IMG/VR virus record: IMGVR_UViG_3300013126_002388
Location: 1 to 25,906 of that record
From: a virus
DNA length: 25,906 bases
Reading direction: 5' to 3' (one strand)
Positions 1 to 8,423 of the stretch are shown piece by piece. The position numbers were made by a program, and so were the translations under genes. Below the pieces are notes generated by a model. It saw only the letters and a program-made list of their open reading frames with translations. It did no database searches and was not told the DNA's origin. Position 1 is the first letter of the stretch. Every line of letters begins with the position of its first letter.

Positions 1-4
1 CACA

Positions 5-1012
5 TTAGGTGTCAAACTTTACAATGAAAGTTTGGTCTACATTTTTTGCTCTTGGGACTGGGTTTGCCAGTTTTACAATTGCAAGTAATTCGTAATTTTT
101 ATTATATAAACCTATTGTTGTTATGTATGGTGTGAGACTACCAGTTACAATATCGTTGTCTAAATTAAATACATCGGATAATCTTGGGCCAGGATTAATA
201 CCTGCTCCCATGCTTGCACTTGCTGGCCCTTCTACATCAATAAAGTGTTGTACGATAGCCGATGAAGAAATATTGGGTACATAATTTGTATATGTTACTG
301 TTTCTGATCCAGATACGTATGACCCAGTTACCGCTTTGTAATAACCAATTGTGTGATTAAACAACGATGCATTAAATTCGGTTGGTTTTAACTTACACAC
401 TATTGTGTGTTCTGTGATACTGAATGATGAACTGAACGCTACATCAACTTGTAAGAACGGAGACAATTTTAATCCATTTACAGATACAGATTGAGATGGT
501 GCAGATAAATTATTTTTTACTAATGCGATACCATGTTTGTAAAAAATATTACCAACAACACTTCCTGTATTATTTACATACAATCTACCGTACCCATCAT
601 CAAGAACTGGAGACGATCCTGACACTCTAATACTAAAACTACCAGGTTGTACTCCTTCTCCAACCGCTTGATTTGCTATATTAAAAACATATAGCGATTG
701 ACTTGGTGTGAACTTATTTACCGATATGGAAGATGTGCCATATTCCACAATCGATTGCGAAGAATAAAATGCACGATTTAATAAACTATATAATGGATAT
801 GAATAGATGCCACTTGACGAATTTAAATAACCTAAATCAAAATCACTGGTTTGTTGATATTTCCAATCGTCAGAAGGTTGGTCAGCAAAATCAATTGTTA
901 CATATTCAGTATTCGTAAGTGACCCAGAGGTAATTGTATAACTCTGGGACACATACGCTACATAATCATTTTTAGTGTATCCATCCGTATCGAGAGGTTT
1001 TACTGCTCTCAT
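5..1012 (-). CDS. Phage structural protein, paralogue of the next gene upstream
   Basis: Protein of 335 residues with Ser/Thr/Asn-rich, beta-type composition typical of tail or baseplate surface proteins. I do not recognise a named family over the whole length. The last 39 residues (about 297-335, TTIGLYNKNYELLAIVKLA then a basic and aromatic tail) closely match the last 40 residues of the 377-residue protein encoded just upstream, so the two share a C-terminal module and probably a common assembly site. The start is the ATG at 1012, preceded by a clear GGGAGG ribosome binding site. The gene follows its upstream neighbour by 18 nt and is the last gene of the tail operon seen here; its TAA stop is at 5-7. 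A tail or baseplate role is inferred from position and the shared module. A host-recognition accessory protein is an alternative. Confidence 0.75.
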   Translation of the reverse strand: MRAVKPLDTDGYTKNDYVAYVSQSYTITSGSLTNTEYVTIDFADQPSDDWKYQQTSDFDLGYLNSSSGIYSYPLYSLLNRAFYSSQSIVEYGTSSISVNKFTPSQSLYVFNIANQAVGEGVQPGSFSIRVSGSSPVLDDGYGRLYVNNTGSVVGNIFYKHGIALVKNNLSAPSQSVSVNGLKLSPFLQVDVAFSSSFSITEHTIVCKLKPTEFNASLFNHTIGYYKAVTGSYVSGSETVTYTNYVPNISSSAIVQHFIDVEGPASASMGAGINPGPRLSDVFNLDNDIVTGSLTPYITTIGLYNKNYELLAIVKLANPVPRAKNVDQTFIVKFDT

Positions 1013-1030
1013 AGAACCTCCCTTTGTTCA

Positions 1031-2164
1031 TTAGAAGTCAAGACGAACGCGGATTAATGCTTCCTTGTCGAACGACTTTTCTAATGGACGACTCGTTTTT
1101 GCAATTGCTAATAATTCATTCTTACTATTATATAATCCAATACTTGTTGCGTAAACATATGGGTCTTGTACGAAGTCATCGTTCAAGATTTGACCATTGG
1201 TGTTATTGTAGAATGTTGGATTGTTTGTATAGTTGAAGTCCTTATTTCTTAAACGAACGAAGTAATGTGTTGAAGAAATAGTTTCTGCTGAACGTGCTTG
1301 GAAATCTGCACCCAACTTAATTGAGCGAAGTAATCCATCATGTGCACGTTGTTCACGACCAGCACTACCATTTGATGTTAATGAACCAGTAAATGGTGCA
1401 AATGGTATTATTGTGTTTATAGTATCGTATGTAAAGTCTTGTGCTCCTGCATTACCATTACCTGCTGTAGCGGAGGATGCAGATTCAAACCCAACTGTTG
1501 GGATGATTGCATCTGGATTTAATACGATAATACCTAGGTCTGGGAAACACAAACCAAATCCCTTACCTGCTGCAGATTGACTGGTTAGTACGGTACTTCC
1601 ACTTGCACCTGTTAATGAACCAGATGCTACGTTGAACACACGACCAGACTTACTGGTTTTTGACTTTGCACTTAGTGTTTGACCACTATCATCAATAAAT
1701 GTAAACTTACCTTGTGAACCAGAAAGTGTCAAGAGCCAGTTACCTGGGTCGAGTTGTTCCTTCAAACGTGCACGTTGAATATTGATAATATAAACGTGGT
1801 CAGCATTAGTATTACCAAATGTGAATAAATCATCAGATGGGTCTAACAAAATGTTCTTATATTGTAGATATGTTGCCTTGGTTGCCAATACAGCCAAGTC
1901 ATCTTGTGCTAATGTTGGAGAACCACCACCAGAAATATGACCGTATGCTACAGCAAACTGAACTTCTGCTGTGGTGTCGGATGCTGGGTTCTTGTCATAT
2001 GCATCAAAATAATATTCACCACTAGCAGAAATCTGCGTGGTTGATGTGAAGAGTGTAGTTAAACTACCTGTGTCTCCAGACCACAAACCAGTTGTAACTG
2101 TGGTTTGGTTCGCTGGTACCACATCTTCATCAATGTTAAATGGGACGAAAGTTCTAATTGCCAT
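1031..2164 (-). CDS. Phage tail/baseplate structural protein with conserved C-terminal IGLYN module
   Basis: Protein of 377 residues, beta-rich, without a signal peptide or membrane segment. The C-terminus (about 338-377) contains TSIGLYNSKNELLAIAKTS followed by a basic and acidic tail ending RVRLDF. The same arrangement ends the 335-residue protein downstream, and this motif is, to my recollection, widespread in uncharacterised structural proteins of marine T4-like viruses. The middle region (about 270-335) is rich in Arg, Asn and Tyr, and holds an NNPTFYNNTNG stretch. It lies 14 nt after the 208-residue protein gene, within the same operon, with a weak GGGG-type ribosome binding site upstream of the ATG. 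The role is unknown; the position after the large LamG protein suggests a late-assembling tail or peripheral baseplate component. Confidence 0.75.
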   Translation of the reverse strand: MAIRTFVPFNIDEDVVPANQTTVTTGLWSGDTGSLTTLFTSTTQISASGEYYFDAYDKNPASDTTAEVQFAVAYGHISGGGSPTLAQDDLAVLATKATYLQYKNILLDPSDDLFTFGNTNADHVYIINIQRARLKEQLDPGNWLLTLSGSQGKFTFIDDSGQTLSAKSKTSKSGRVFNVASGSLTGASGSTVLTSQSAAGKGFGLCFPDLGIIVLNPDAIIPTVGFESASSATAGNGNAGAQDFTYDTINTIIPFAPFTGSLTSNGSAGREQRAHDGLLRSIKLGADFQARSAETISSTHYFVRLRNKDFNYTNNPTFYNNTNGQILNDDFVQDPYVYATSIGLYNSKNELLAIAKTSRPLEKSFDKEALIRVRLDF

Positions 2165-2178
2165 ATGTTAAACCCCTA

Positions 2179-2805
2179 TTATACTGTTGGCTTAGCAGCC
2201 ACAGAAACGGTGACTGTCTTGGTTGCGCCAGTAAGATTGTTTACAATTGTTAATTGTGTTGTACGATCAACAGTCAATTCCTTAGCAGTTAAATTGAAGC
2301 TAAATCCTTGAACGACCACTGCGTTTGCAGAAGTTGCTTGGTTGACGTTAAAGAACGGTACTGTGGTTCCTGCTGCCAACGGTTGGTTGGTGGTTAATGT
2401 TGCTACGTTACCATCAAAAAGAATTGCTGTGTATCCAGCGGTTGCCAATTCTGCGGTGGTGGTTGGACTTACAACAACCGAATCGTTGTAGTTAAGTGAG
2501 TATGCAGAAACACCCAAAGAAATAACTGGAATTTCCTTGGTACCTCTGTCTAATGAAACAAGCTTGTAACGCATTGCTTGTGTTTCATCAGGAGAAGCTT
2601 CTAGAACTGGCATACTTTCGATAATTGAACCATAGTATGCTGAACCTAGTGGATGAGCAGTAGTATACAAAGTATAATCTACTTCGTCATCAGCCACTGC
2701 AAATTGAGTGATTTCGAATTCACTTCTTCCCTTGGATAGAAGTTCTCTACCCTTTTTCGTTAACACCGCATCAACTGTGATTGTTGACTTGTTTAGATAT
2801 CCCAT
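2179..2805 (-). CDS. Conserved phage structural protein with LTKKGRELL N-terminus
   Basis: Protein of 208 residues. The N-terminal 55 residues (DAVLTKKGRELLSKGR, then an ITQFAVADDEVDY stretch and HPLG) form a compact motif I associate with small tail or baseplate proteins of T4-like environmental phages, although no function is established. The C-terminal part (about 165-205) reads like one Ig-like beta sandwich with alternating hydrophobic strands. The start at 2805 is supported by AGGAGAGG a few bases upstream. It is preceded by a 54-nt gap, one of only three longer gaps in the structural region, holding an AT-rich box that may be a promoter. It is followed after 14 nt by the 377-residue structural gene. 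A tail component is the likeliest reading. Confidence 0.75.
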   Translation of the reverse strand: MGYLNKSTITVDAVLTKKGRELLSKGRSEFEITQFAVADDEVDYTLYTTAHPLGSAYYGSIIESMPVLEASPDETQAMRYKLVSLDRGTKEIPVISLGVSAYSLNYNDSVVVSPTTTAELATAGYTAILFDGNVATLTTNQPLAAGTTVPFFNVNQATSANAVVVQGFSFNLTAKELTVDRTTQLTIVNNLTGATKTVTVSVAAKPTV

Positions 2806-2834
2806 AATTGTACCTCTCCTGACGTAAATTGTCT

Positions 2835-2844
2835 AATATAAATA
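2835..2844 (-). promoter_or_regulatory. Candidate late promoter box upstream of the 208-residue structural gene
   Basis: On the minus strand this reads TATTTATATT, 29 nt upstream of the ATG at 2805, in a 54-nt gap. The same ten bases occur in the gap upstream of the gene starting at 21515. T4 late promoters have TATAAATA as the sigma gp55 element. Here that exact octamer reads on the plus strand (2837-2844), so the orientation is ambiguous. Only position and repetition support a promoter. Confidence 0.35.
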
Positions 2845-2859
2845 TGTTATAGTTTGGTT

Positions 2860-5800
2860 TTAGTTCACATTTAGGTTGATTCCACCCAAATTATCTTCTT
2901 CTTGAAGGATGTTTGGAGATACCGTAATCGTGGTACCTGCGGTGAATGTGACCTCAACTGGTGAACGTCCATCTGTTGTTGTATCTTGTGTTTGGAGACA
3001 TCCCACGTAATTTCTACGTTTTGTAGCCAAAAGGGTGTCTCTATAGAACTTGTAATGTCTTGGTAAGTATCCAATTGGTAGTTCGATAGGTGCTTCGATA
3101 GCGAAATAGTTAAACGTCACAATGAATCCGTTTCCGTAACTGTTACCACCCAATTCATCAACTGTATAATAAATAATGGGGCTTGATGCCAACCCAATAT
3201 CATTATTAGCCAACGTTGCTGGTGGATACAATCCAATGTTTTTACTGACTGATCCTGATTCAAACTTCATATCAAATAGAACACCATGGTCACCAGATGG
3301 TTCTATTCCAAATGCTCTAGTTTTGTCTGCATCTCTTTTATCTGATCTATCGTATAATCTTACACGAATGTTTGGTGCTGGTGTGTCTCCTACACCCACA
3401 TTAACAGAAAATAGCGATGCAATAGCTTGTAAACGAACTAGTCCAGTTTCTTGTGTATTTGCCGAGAATGAGCCAAAACTCAATTTTTTCGAATATCGAC
3501 CAGGGGTAACAATTGGTCTACTGACGAGAACTCGTGTTACTGGTAGTGTGAATACTGCTTCGTCACCTTGCGCCTTATTAATATCGAATATAATACGATA
3601 TGGTGTATTGACTGCCTTTCCACGATAAAATACAGGCGCCCATCTATTTTTATCTTGTGATGGGAAATTATATGATACCGATGGTGAATCGGGGGCAATA
3701 TATCTAAATAGTTTGCCGTTTGACGTTTTAGCCGATCCTGTAGCTCCATACTGCACTACGACATCATTTCTATTGTACTGTGTTCCAAACGACCAGGTTG
3801 CTGATACTCCTGTTAGGAAATTTAGTTGGTTTTCACCGATAACTTCTTTATACACAGTTTCAAAATTGTAAATACCACTATCTCTAATAAAATAATTTAT
3901 AACACCATAATCATCAAAGTCTGCTGTTGGTGGTATGACGTTGATAATACTTGCATAAGTTAAGTTATCATTCAATCCAATCAAATCATTGATATCAATA
4001 ATATTGCCTGGTTTATATCCAACCGCAGCTTGTCTTGCTTCTGCTGGGGTCATACCTGCGTATGTTTGTAGATAATTGATATAACTTAACTTATCAATGT
4101 CCGAATCAAATACATCATATTGTGATTCAATAGAACGTGAAGTATATGGGTGGAATGCTGGCCCTTCATAATAGTTGTATTCACCCGATGGAATATCACC
4201 CATACTTTCTATTGTTGCTCCCTCCAACAAGCCAGCGAGTATTTCACCCTCTGGCATTGATGAAGTTATATATAGTGTTTGTGCATTATACGTGTTGTGA
4301 TAATCGCCTGATGGTACTACCAATGAACTTGTTAAGTCTGTGGTAAATGTGTTGTTAGAATCACTACGTAACACTATATTTTCATTTATATCAAGTGTGG
4401 TATTATAATCGGTATAGAATGCACTTTGGCTTTCGCGTGCTTGTATATTAATCGTGGTTCCAGTTGATAATGTTATATCAAAATCACGATTATATGTTTT
4501 TTCCGAGTTGGTGAATGTTCTATTTTTTCTTGTATTTTCACCACTTAATTTTACTGGTTTTTCAATAGTTAATTTTTTGTGTTCAAGTATGTTTGGTTCA
4601 ATAACTATACCCGATGCCAAAACTGTTTTTGCTGGTACTATTTGTCTTGCCTGTTCAAACAAGGTTGGTGCAAGTTGGTCGAAGAAACGAACAAATTGTG
4701 GAATATTTACAGTTGCATTATAGTATTGCTTATAATAGTTTTGCAACGATTCAATACCAGAGTATCTCGACGAATAACGTGGATTAATACCAACCAATCC
4801 TTTAACGTCAACATTACCTAATGAACGAATAAGTAAATTATTAACTGCATCTGTTGGTGATACGAAGAACCCAAGATACTTCTTTGTTTGCTGTTGTTGT
4901 CTGCGAGTTTCGTTATCAACTATACTCTTAGTTCTGTGTAGTGTTAATTCTCCACCTTGTCCTACTTCATTAAATACTGGTGGTGGTGTAATGATAATAT
5001 TATTACTACCATACGAATATGCACTTGCATTTGTAGTGTATTGTCGTATTTTTCTACTTACACGGGTCATACTATATGGGTATGCCGTCTTACTTTCAAA
5101 CCCAACCACTAAAATATTTGTAATGTTTGGTAGTGGTCCAGGAGCATTTCCTCCAAAATTTGGTTCAATACGTGTTGGTGGCTTTCTAGGATCTCCATCT
5201 TTATTTCTGTATGGTGATTCGTTTACAAGACTTCCCGTTGCTCCAAGATTTCTTGGTGAGTGGAATGACAACCGTACTGTTAGATTTTCTACAGGTGATT
5301 GATAGTCATTGCCAACAAAACTACCAGGGTCTAATACCTGCTCGTAGAATCGTTCATCTGTGATTTGTTCGCCCCAAACACGTACTTCATCGACATATCC
5401 ATTAAAGTTATTTAAGCTTAATGAACCCGAACCACCAAGATAGAAGTTTTGTGTAGCCTTCCAAGCATCACGTAGGTATGAACCAGTTGTACTCATACTT
5501 GATGAATACAATATTTCTTCTCCATCGGATTGTGCTACTAATAAATCTACCGTATTTGGTGTATAACGAAGCATTACATCGTAGTAATCTTCACTATCAA
5601 ATATATCTGCGTAGCTACTACTAAGTAATATTTCACCAATTGTATCTTTAACAACTACACGACCATATGGTGATGATGCCGACGGATATGTTTGTAATTC
5701 AACTGTCCAAGACCCAGATGATGCTCCTGTGTCTCCCACACCTAGGGTAGTGTTTGTTTGTGTAGGATTATTAAATCTAAATTGTAATGTATAGGTTTCA

Positions 5801-7524
5801 CGTTGTGCAGCACCACTCATTGGTAATACTAGATATGAACCTGTATTAAAATTCAATGCATTTGTTACTTCATCAAATAGTTCGAAACTTCCGGTCGTTG
5901 TTGTATTTGTTTCTCTAATACCGATAACTTGCTCATTTAATCCAAATATACCAAGTAATGCTTTTAGTGAATTTGCAGTTCCACGAGTTCTGTTAAGATA
6001 TGGTGCGTTATGTAAAAATCTCTTGTAAAGTTCTGTAACTTGCTCACGTTTCTTTGCAGTGTTACCGTCCGTTGTAAAGTTATATAATGATACTGCCGAT
6101 TCTGGGTTTGTAAGTGACAAACCAAATGATTTTGCAACATTCCATATCAAATCTTGTGACAATCCTTCTGTAGCATTTACTCGTCTATCATATATGTACG
6201 GTAGTTGGTCGATGTATATTTTAATTGTATCGAAGAAATGACCAACAAGATTTGTAAATTTTATAAAATCTTTTGAATTTATATCGTCTTGTAAATATTG
6301 TGGAATTGCGTTAGATAATAAATTTACATTGTTGTCATCGTATCGTCGTGCAATAGCAGATTGTATGTTATACCAGTTATTAACTTCTGTTGTACCTGGT
6401 GCGTACAAATGTCCATTTTGGTCTTTCTTTGGCCACGTTCCATCTGTATTATATTCTGTGTTGTTTAGTTGCCAATATACGCTTGCACTATATGCACTAC
6501 CTGATTGGTAGAACAAATATCTTTCATATCCGTCAAAACTACGAATAATATTTTCAATTTCAAGTGATGCAGTTTTTGCACCCTCAACCATATACAGCGC
6601 TGCCGATGGTAATGCTGGAACTTCAAAGATTGTTAGTGTTGAACCCGTTGTTACTAACAAAGATCCTGATTCCGTTATTGTAACAGGGCTTGCTAAAGTT
6701 GTACTTGAAAAAATAGTAGTTGGTGTAGAAATAAGTGTTTCAAACAAACCAAATATTGAACCAGAATTTCCAGTGTTGTAGAATCTTGATTTACCTTCTA
6801 ATTCTACAATCTTTGTGATTTTTTGTACGAATGCATCTAAACGTAACTTTGCTGAACCGTATGTTATAAAGTTAGCGTAATCTGTATAATCTACATTAAG
6901 TTCTACAGATTTATAATCATCGGTAAACCATTTACGTAAAATATCATTTTCAAATGTATATCCACCATATTGATCTTGCGAACCAGTAACATTGATTCCA
7001 ATACTAGATAGTGTTTGGTTAGCTACTCTACTACCATAAATGTTCAATAGTTCGGTATCGAAAATCAAACTCTTAACTTCTGTGTTTTTTGGTCGTAACC
7101 ACAAAGATGTATCTGGTTGTGGGATAAGTTCTAATTTTATGGTGTCGGTTACAGTATTAGCTACTTCACGACCAATAAATACTCTATTGCCTACGTCTAA
7201 ATTAAAATCAAGTGGTGATAATAATTTGACCAATAATTTTGTATTATCGTTTGGATCTAATTTCCAGTTGGTAATAATACGTTGAGTATCTTCACCAAAA
7301 TTAAGTAAAGTTTTTAAGAATCTATCTTTGTCAATGTACGTACTAACTCTAGAATTAACTTCTCTATTTAATACCGATACCAACGCATCACGAAGTCCAA
7401 CCGATACTGGTTCGTATGGTTGAATTTCTAGTCCAAGTGATAATGAACGTTCACCTGGATTTATATCTGCGTCATATACTGCAACTATGAGTCGTAGTGA
7501 TTTAATACTAGAATTAAGTGCCAT
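2860..7524 (-). CDS. Large baseplate/tail protein with LamG-like lectin domain
   Basis: The largest protein here at 1554 residues. Residues about 410-540 are helical and include a QLPYIYDRRVN segment and a YKRFLHNAPYLNRTRGT segment. This resembles the conserved helical section found in large tail or baseplate proteins of T4-like and Bacteroidota phages, where the form is usually RILNNLPYLLKTKGT. Residues about 548-755 form a LamG/concanavalin A-like jelly roll, ending in the typical FNGYVDEVRVWGEQITDERF strand-turn-strand. The remaining C-terminal 800 residues are beta-rich and unassigned. It lies in the operon position where T4 carries gp7 and gp8, after gp25 and gp6, so a gp7-like baseplate wedge role with carbohydrate binding is reasonable but not proven. 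The start at 7524 has no clear ribosome binding site, only an A-rich leader 8 nt after the previous gene, suggesting translational coupling. Confidence 0.8.
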   Translation of the reverse strand: MALNSSIKSLRLIVAVYDADINPGERSLSLGLEIQPYEPVSVGLRDALVSVLNREVNSRVSTYIDKDRFLKTLLNFGEDTQRIITNWKLDPNDNTKLLVKLLSPLDFNLDVGNRVFIGREVANTVTDTIKLELIPQPDTSLWLRPKNTEVKSLIFDTELLNIYGSRVANQTLSSIGINVTGSQDQYGGYTFENDILRKWFTDDYKSVELNVDYTDYANFITYGSAKLRLDAFVQKITKIVELEGKSRFYNTGNSGSIFGLFETLISTPTTIFSSTTLASPVTITESGSLLVTTGSTLTIFEVPALPSAALYMVEGAKTASLEIENIIRSFDGYERYLFYQSGSAYSASVYWQLNNTEYNTDGTWPKKDQNGHLYAPGTTEVNNWYNIQSAIARRYDDNNVNLLSNAIPQYLQDDINSKDFIKFTNLVGHFFDTIKIYIDQLPYIYDRRVNATEGLSQDLIWNVAKSFGLSLTNPESAVSLYNFTTDGNTAKKREQVTELYKRFLHNAPYLNRTRGTANSLKALLGIFGLNEQVIGIRETNTTTTGSFELFDEVTNALNFNTGSYLVLPMSGAAQRETYTLQFRFNNPTQTNTTLGVGDTGASSGSWTVELQTYPSASSPYGRVVVKDTIGEILLSSSYADIFDSEDYYDVMLRYTPNTVDLLVAQSDGEEILYSSSMSTTGSYLRDAWKATQNFYLGGSGSLSLNNFNGYVDEVRVWGEQITDERFYEQVLDPGSFVGNDYQSPVENLTVRLSFHSPRNLGATGSLVNESPYRNKDGDPRKPPTRIEPNFGGNAPGPLPNITNILVVGFESKTAYPYSMTRVSRKIRQYTTNASAYSYGSNNIIITPPPVFNEVGQGGELTLHRTKSIVDNETRRQQQQTKKYLGFFVSPTDAVNNLLIRSLGNVDVKGLVGINPRYSSRYSGIESLQNYYKQYYNATVNIPQFVRFFDQLAPTLFEQARQIVPAKTVLASGIVIEPNILEHKKLTIEKPVKLSGENTRKNRTFTNSEKTYNRDFDITLSTGTTINIQARESQSAFYTDYNTTLDINENIVLRSDSNNTFTTDLTSSLVVPSGDYHNTYNAQTLYITSSMPEGEILAGLLEGATIESMGDIPSGEYNYYEGPAFHPYTSRSIESQYDVFDSDIDKLSYINYLQTYAGMTPAEARQAAVGYKPGNIIDINDLIGLNDNLTYASIINVIPPTADFDDYGVINYFIRDSGIYNFETVYKEVIGENQLNFLTGVSATWSFGTQYNRNDVVVQYGATGSAKTSNGKLFRYIAPDSPSVSYNFPSQDKNRWAPVFYRGKAVNTPYRIIFDINKAQGDEAVFTLPVTRVLVSRPIVTPGRYSKKLSFGSFSANTQETGLVRLQAIASLFSVNVGVGDTPAPNIRVRLYDRSDKRDADKTRAFGIEPSGDHGVLFDMKFESGSVSKNIGLYPPATLANNDIGLASSPIIYYTVDELGGNSYGNGFIVTFNYFAIEAPIELPIGYLPRHYKFYRDTLLATKRRNYVGCLQTQDTTTDGRSPVEVTFTAGTTITVSPNILQEEDNLGGINLNVN

Positions 7525-7532
7525 AGTTTATT

Positions 7533-8408
7533 TTAAAATTGGCCGTTGTTATCAAAACCAAAATTATTTTCACCAACTGCTTGATATTGACACGAACCAT
7601 CATCTGTTGTTGCAGCTGGATTATAATTTATAGCTGATGGGTCGGTACATCCAAATACAGGTTGTGGTGCTTGTCTTTGTGCGCGGGTAAATGTTGGTGG
7701 GACATTTATAAATGTGTTTGTTGGTGTACTTGATAAAGCATTTGTCAATTGTGTTTGTATTGCGTTTAAATCCACAAATGTTTGTGTTTGTGTCAAAACT
7801 GGTTGTTGTTCTGGAACTTGTGGAATCACTTGTTGTACTCTTGTTAGTACTTGTTCAGGAGTAGCAGCTGGTTTTGGTGGTCTTGTTGAAGGTGATGGTG
7901 GTGTGAAAGTAGGTTGTTCTACAAAACGTTCTCGTACAGTTTCAATTTGTGAACGAGTTGGTATTGGTAATTGAGTTTGTGCTTCTTGTAATGTTGCTCT
8001 TACTGCATCAATACCGGTGTCAATTCTTCTTGGTCCCTCAACTGCCACTTGACTACATGCACCACGTTGTCTAATAACACCACCACTAAGATTAACCCAA
8101 TTACCATCTTCTGTTTTATAAAACCCGTCTGGTGCTATATTTGAACAACTATCAGTTGAATATACTGTATTTCTTGGGTTACCTAAATAATATGTGTTTG
8201 CAACACCAAATTGCGAACACGCGGATTCTATACTATCTTGTGTTGTGCTTAACGCCAAAACACTTGTATAACATCTAGGTACCTGTGGTAATGGATTGAT
8301 AGTGATGGTGTATTGTTCATTTATTACGTTACCATCAGGATCTACAGCTCGTGCAACAACAGCCACGACTCCACTGGTATCTCCGGTAACATATCTAGTA
8401 GTTGCCAT
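7533..8408 (-). CDS. Proline/glutamine-rich tail adhesin-like protein with Cys-bracketed repeat
   Basis: Protein of 291 residues in three parts. Residues 1-120 form a beta domain with four cysteines (46, 64, 88 and 118) and a DGFYKTEDGNWVNLSGG turn, similar to short adhesin modules ending in GYY-S-DG and SGGV. Residues 125-248 are a Pro/Gln/Thr-rich linker with TPPSPSTRPPKPAATPEQ. Residues 253-275 carry GCTDPSAINYN followed by a TTDDGSC turn, a Cys-bracketed acidic motif common in surface proteins of Bacteroidota and in some marine phage proteins, and likely calcium binding. It ends in a Gly/Asn/Phe-rich tail. It lies between the Ig-array protein (15 nt) and the LamG protein (8 nt). A fibre or decoration role is inferred. 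Residues 127-135 (RRIDTGIDA) echo a sequence in the upstream neighbour. Confidence 0.7.
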   Translation of the reverse strand: MATTRYVTGDTSGVVAVVARAVDPDGNVINEQYTITINPLPQVPRCYTSVLALSTTQDSIESACSQFGVANTYYLGNPRNTVYSTDSCSNIAPDGFYKTEDGNWVNLSGGVIRQRGACSQVAVEGPRRIDTGIDAVRATLQEAQTQLPIPTRSQIETVRERFVEQPTFTPPSPSTRPPKPAATPEQVLTRVQQVIPQVPEQQPVLTQTQTFVDLNAIQTQLTNALSSTPTNTFINVPPTFTRAQRQAPQPVFGCTDPSAINYNPAATTDDGSCQYQAVGENNFGFDNNGQF

Positions 8409-8423
8409 ATAAAATCCCTATTA

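Noticed and set aside
2179-2805. LTKKGRE motif read as a second gp25 protein
   Set aside because: The LTKKGER string is shared with gp25 but the PDFG turn and later gp25 strands are missing, so the similarity is a short chance or local match.
3176-3628. 150-codon plus-strand open frame
   Set aside because: It is antisense inside the LamG protein gene, which has continuous coherent coding over 4.6 kb.
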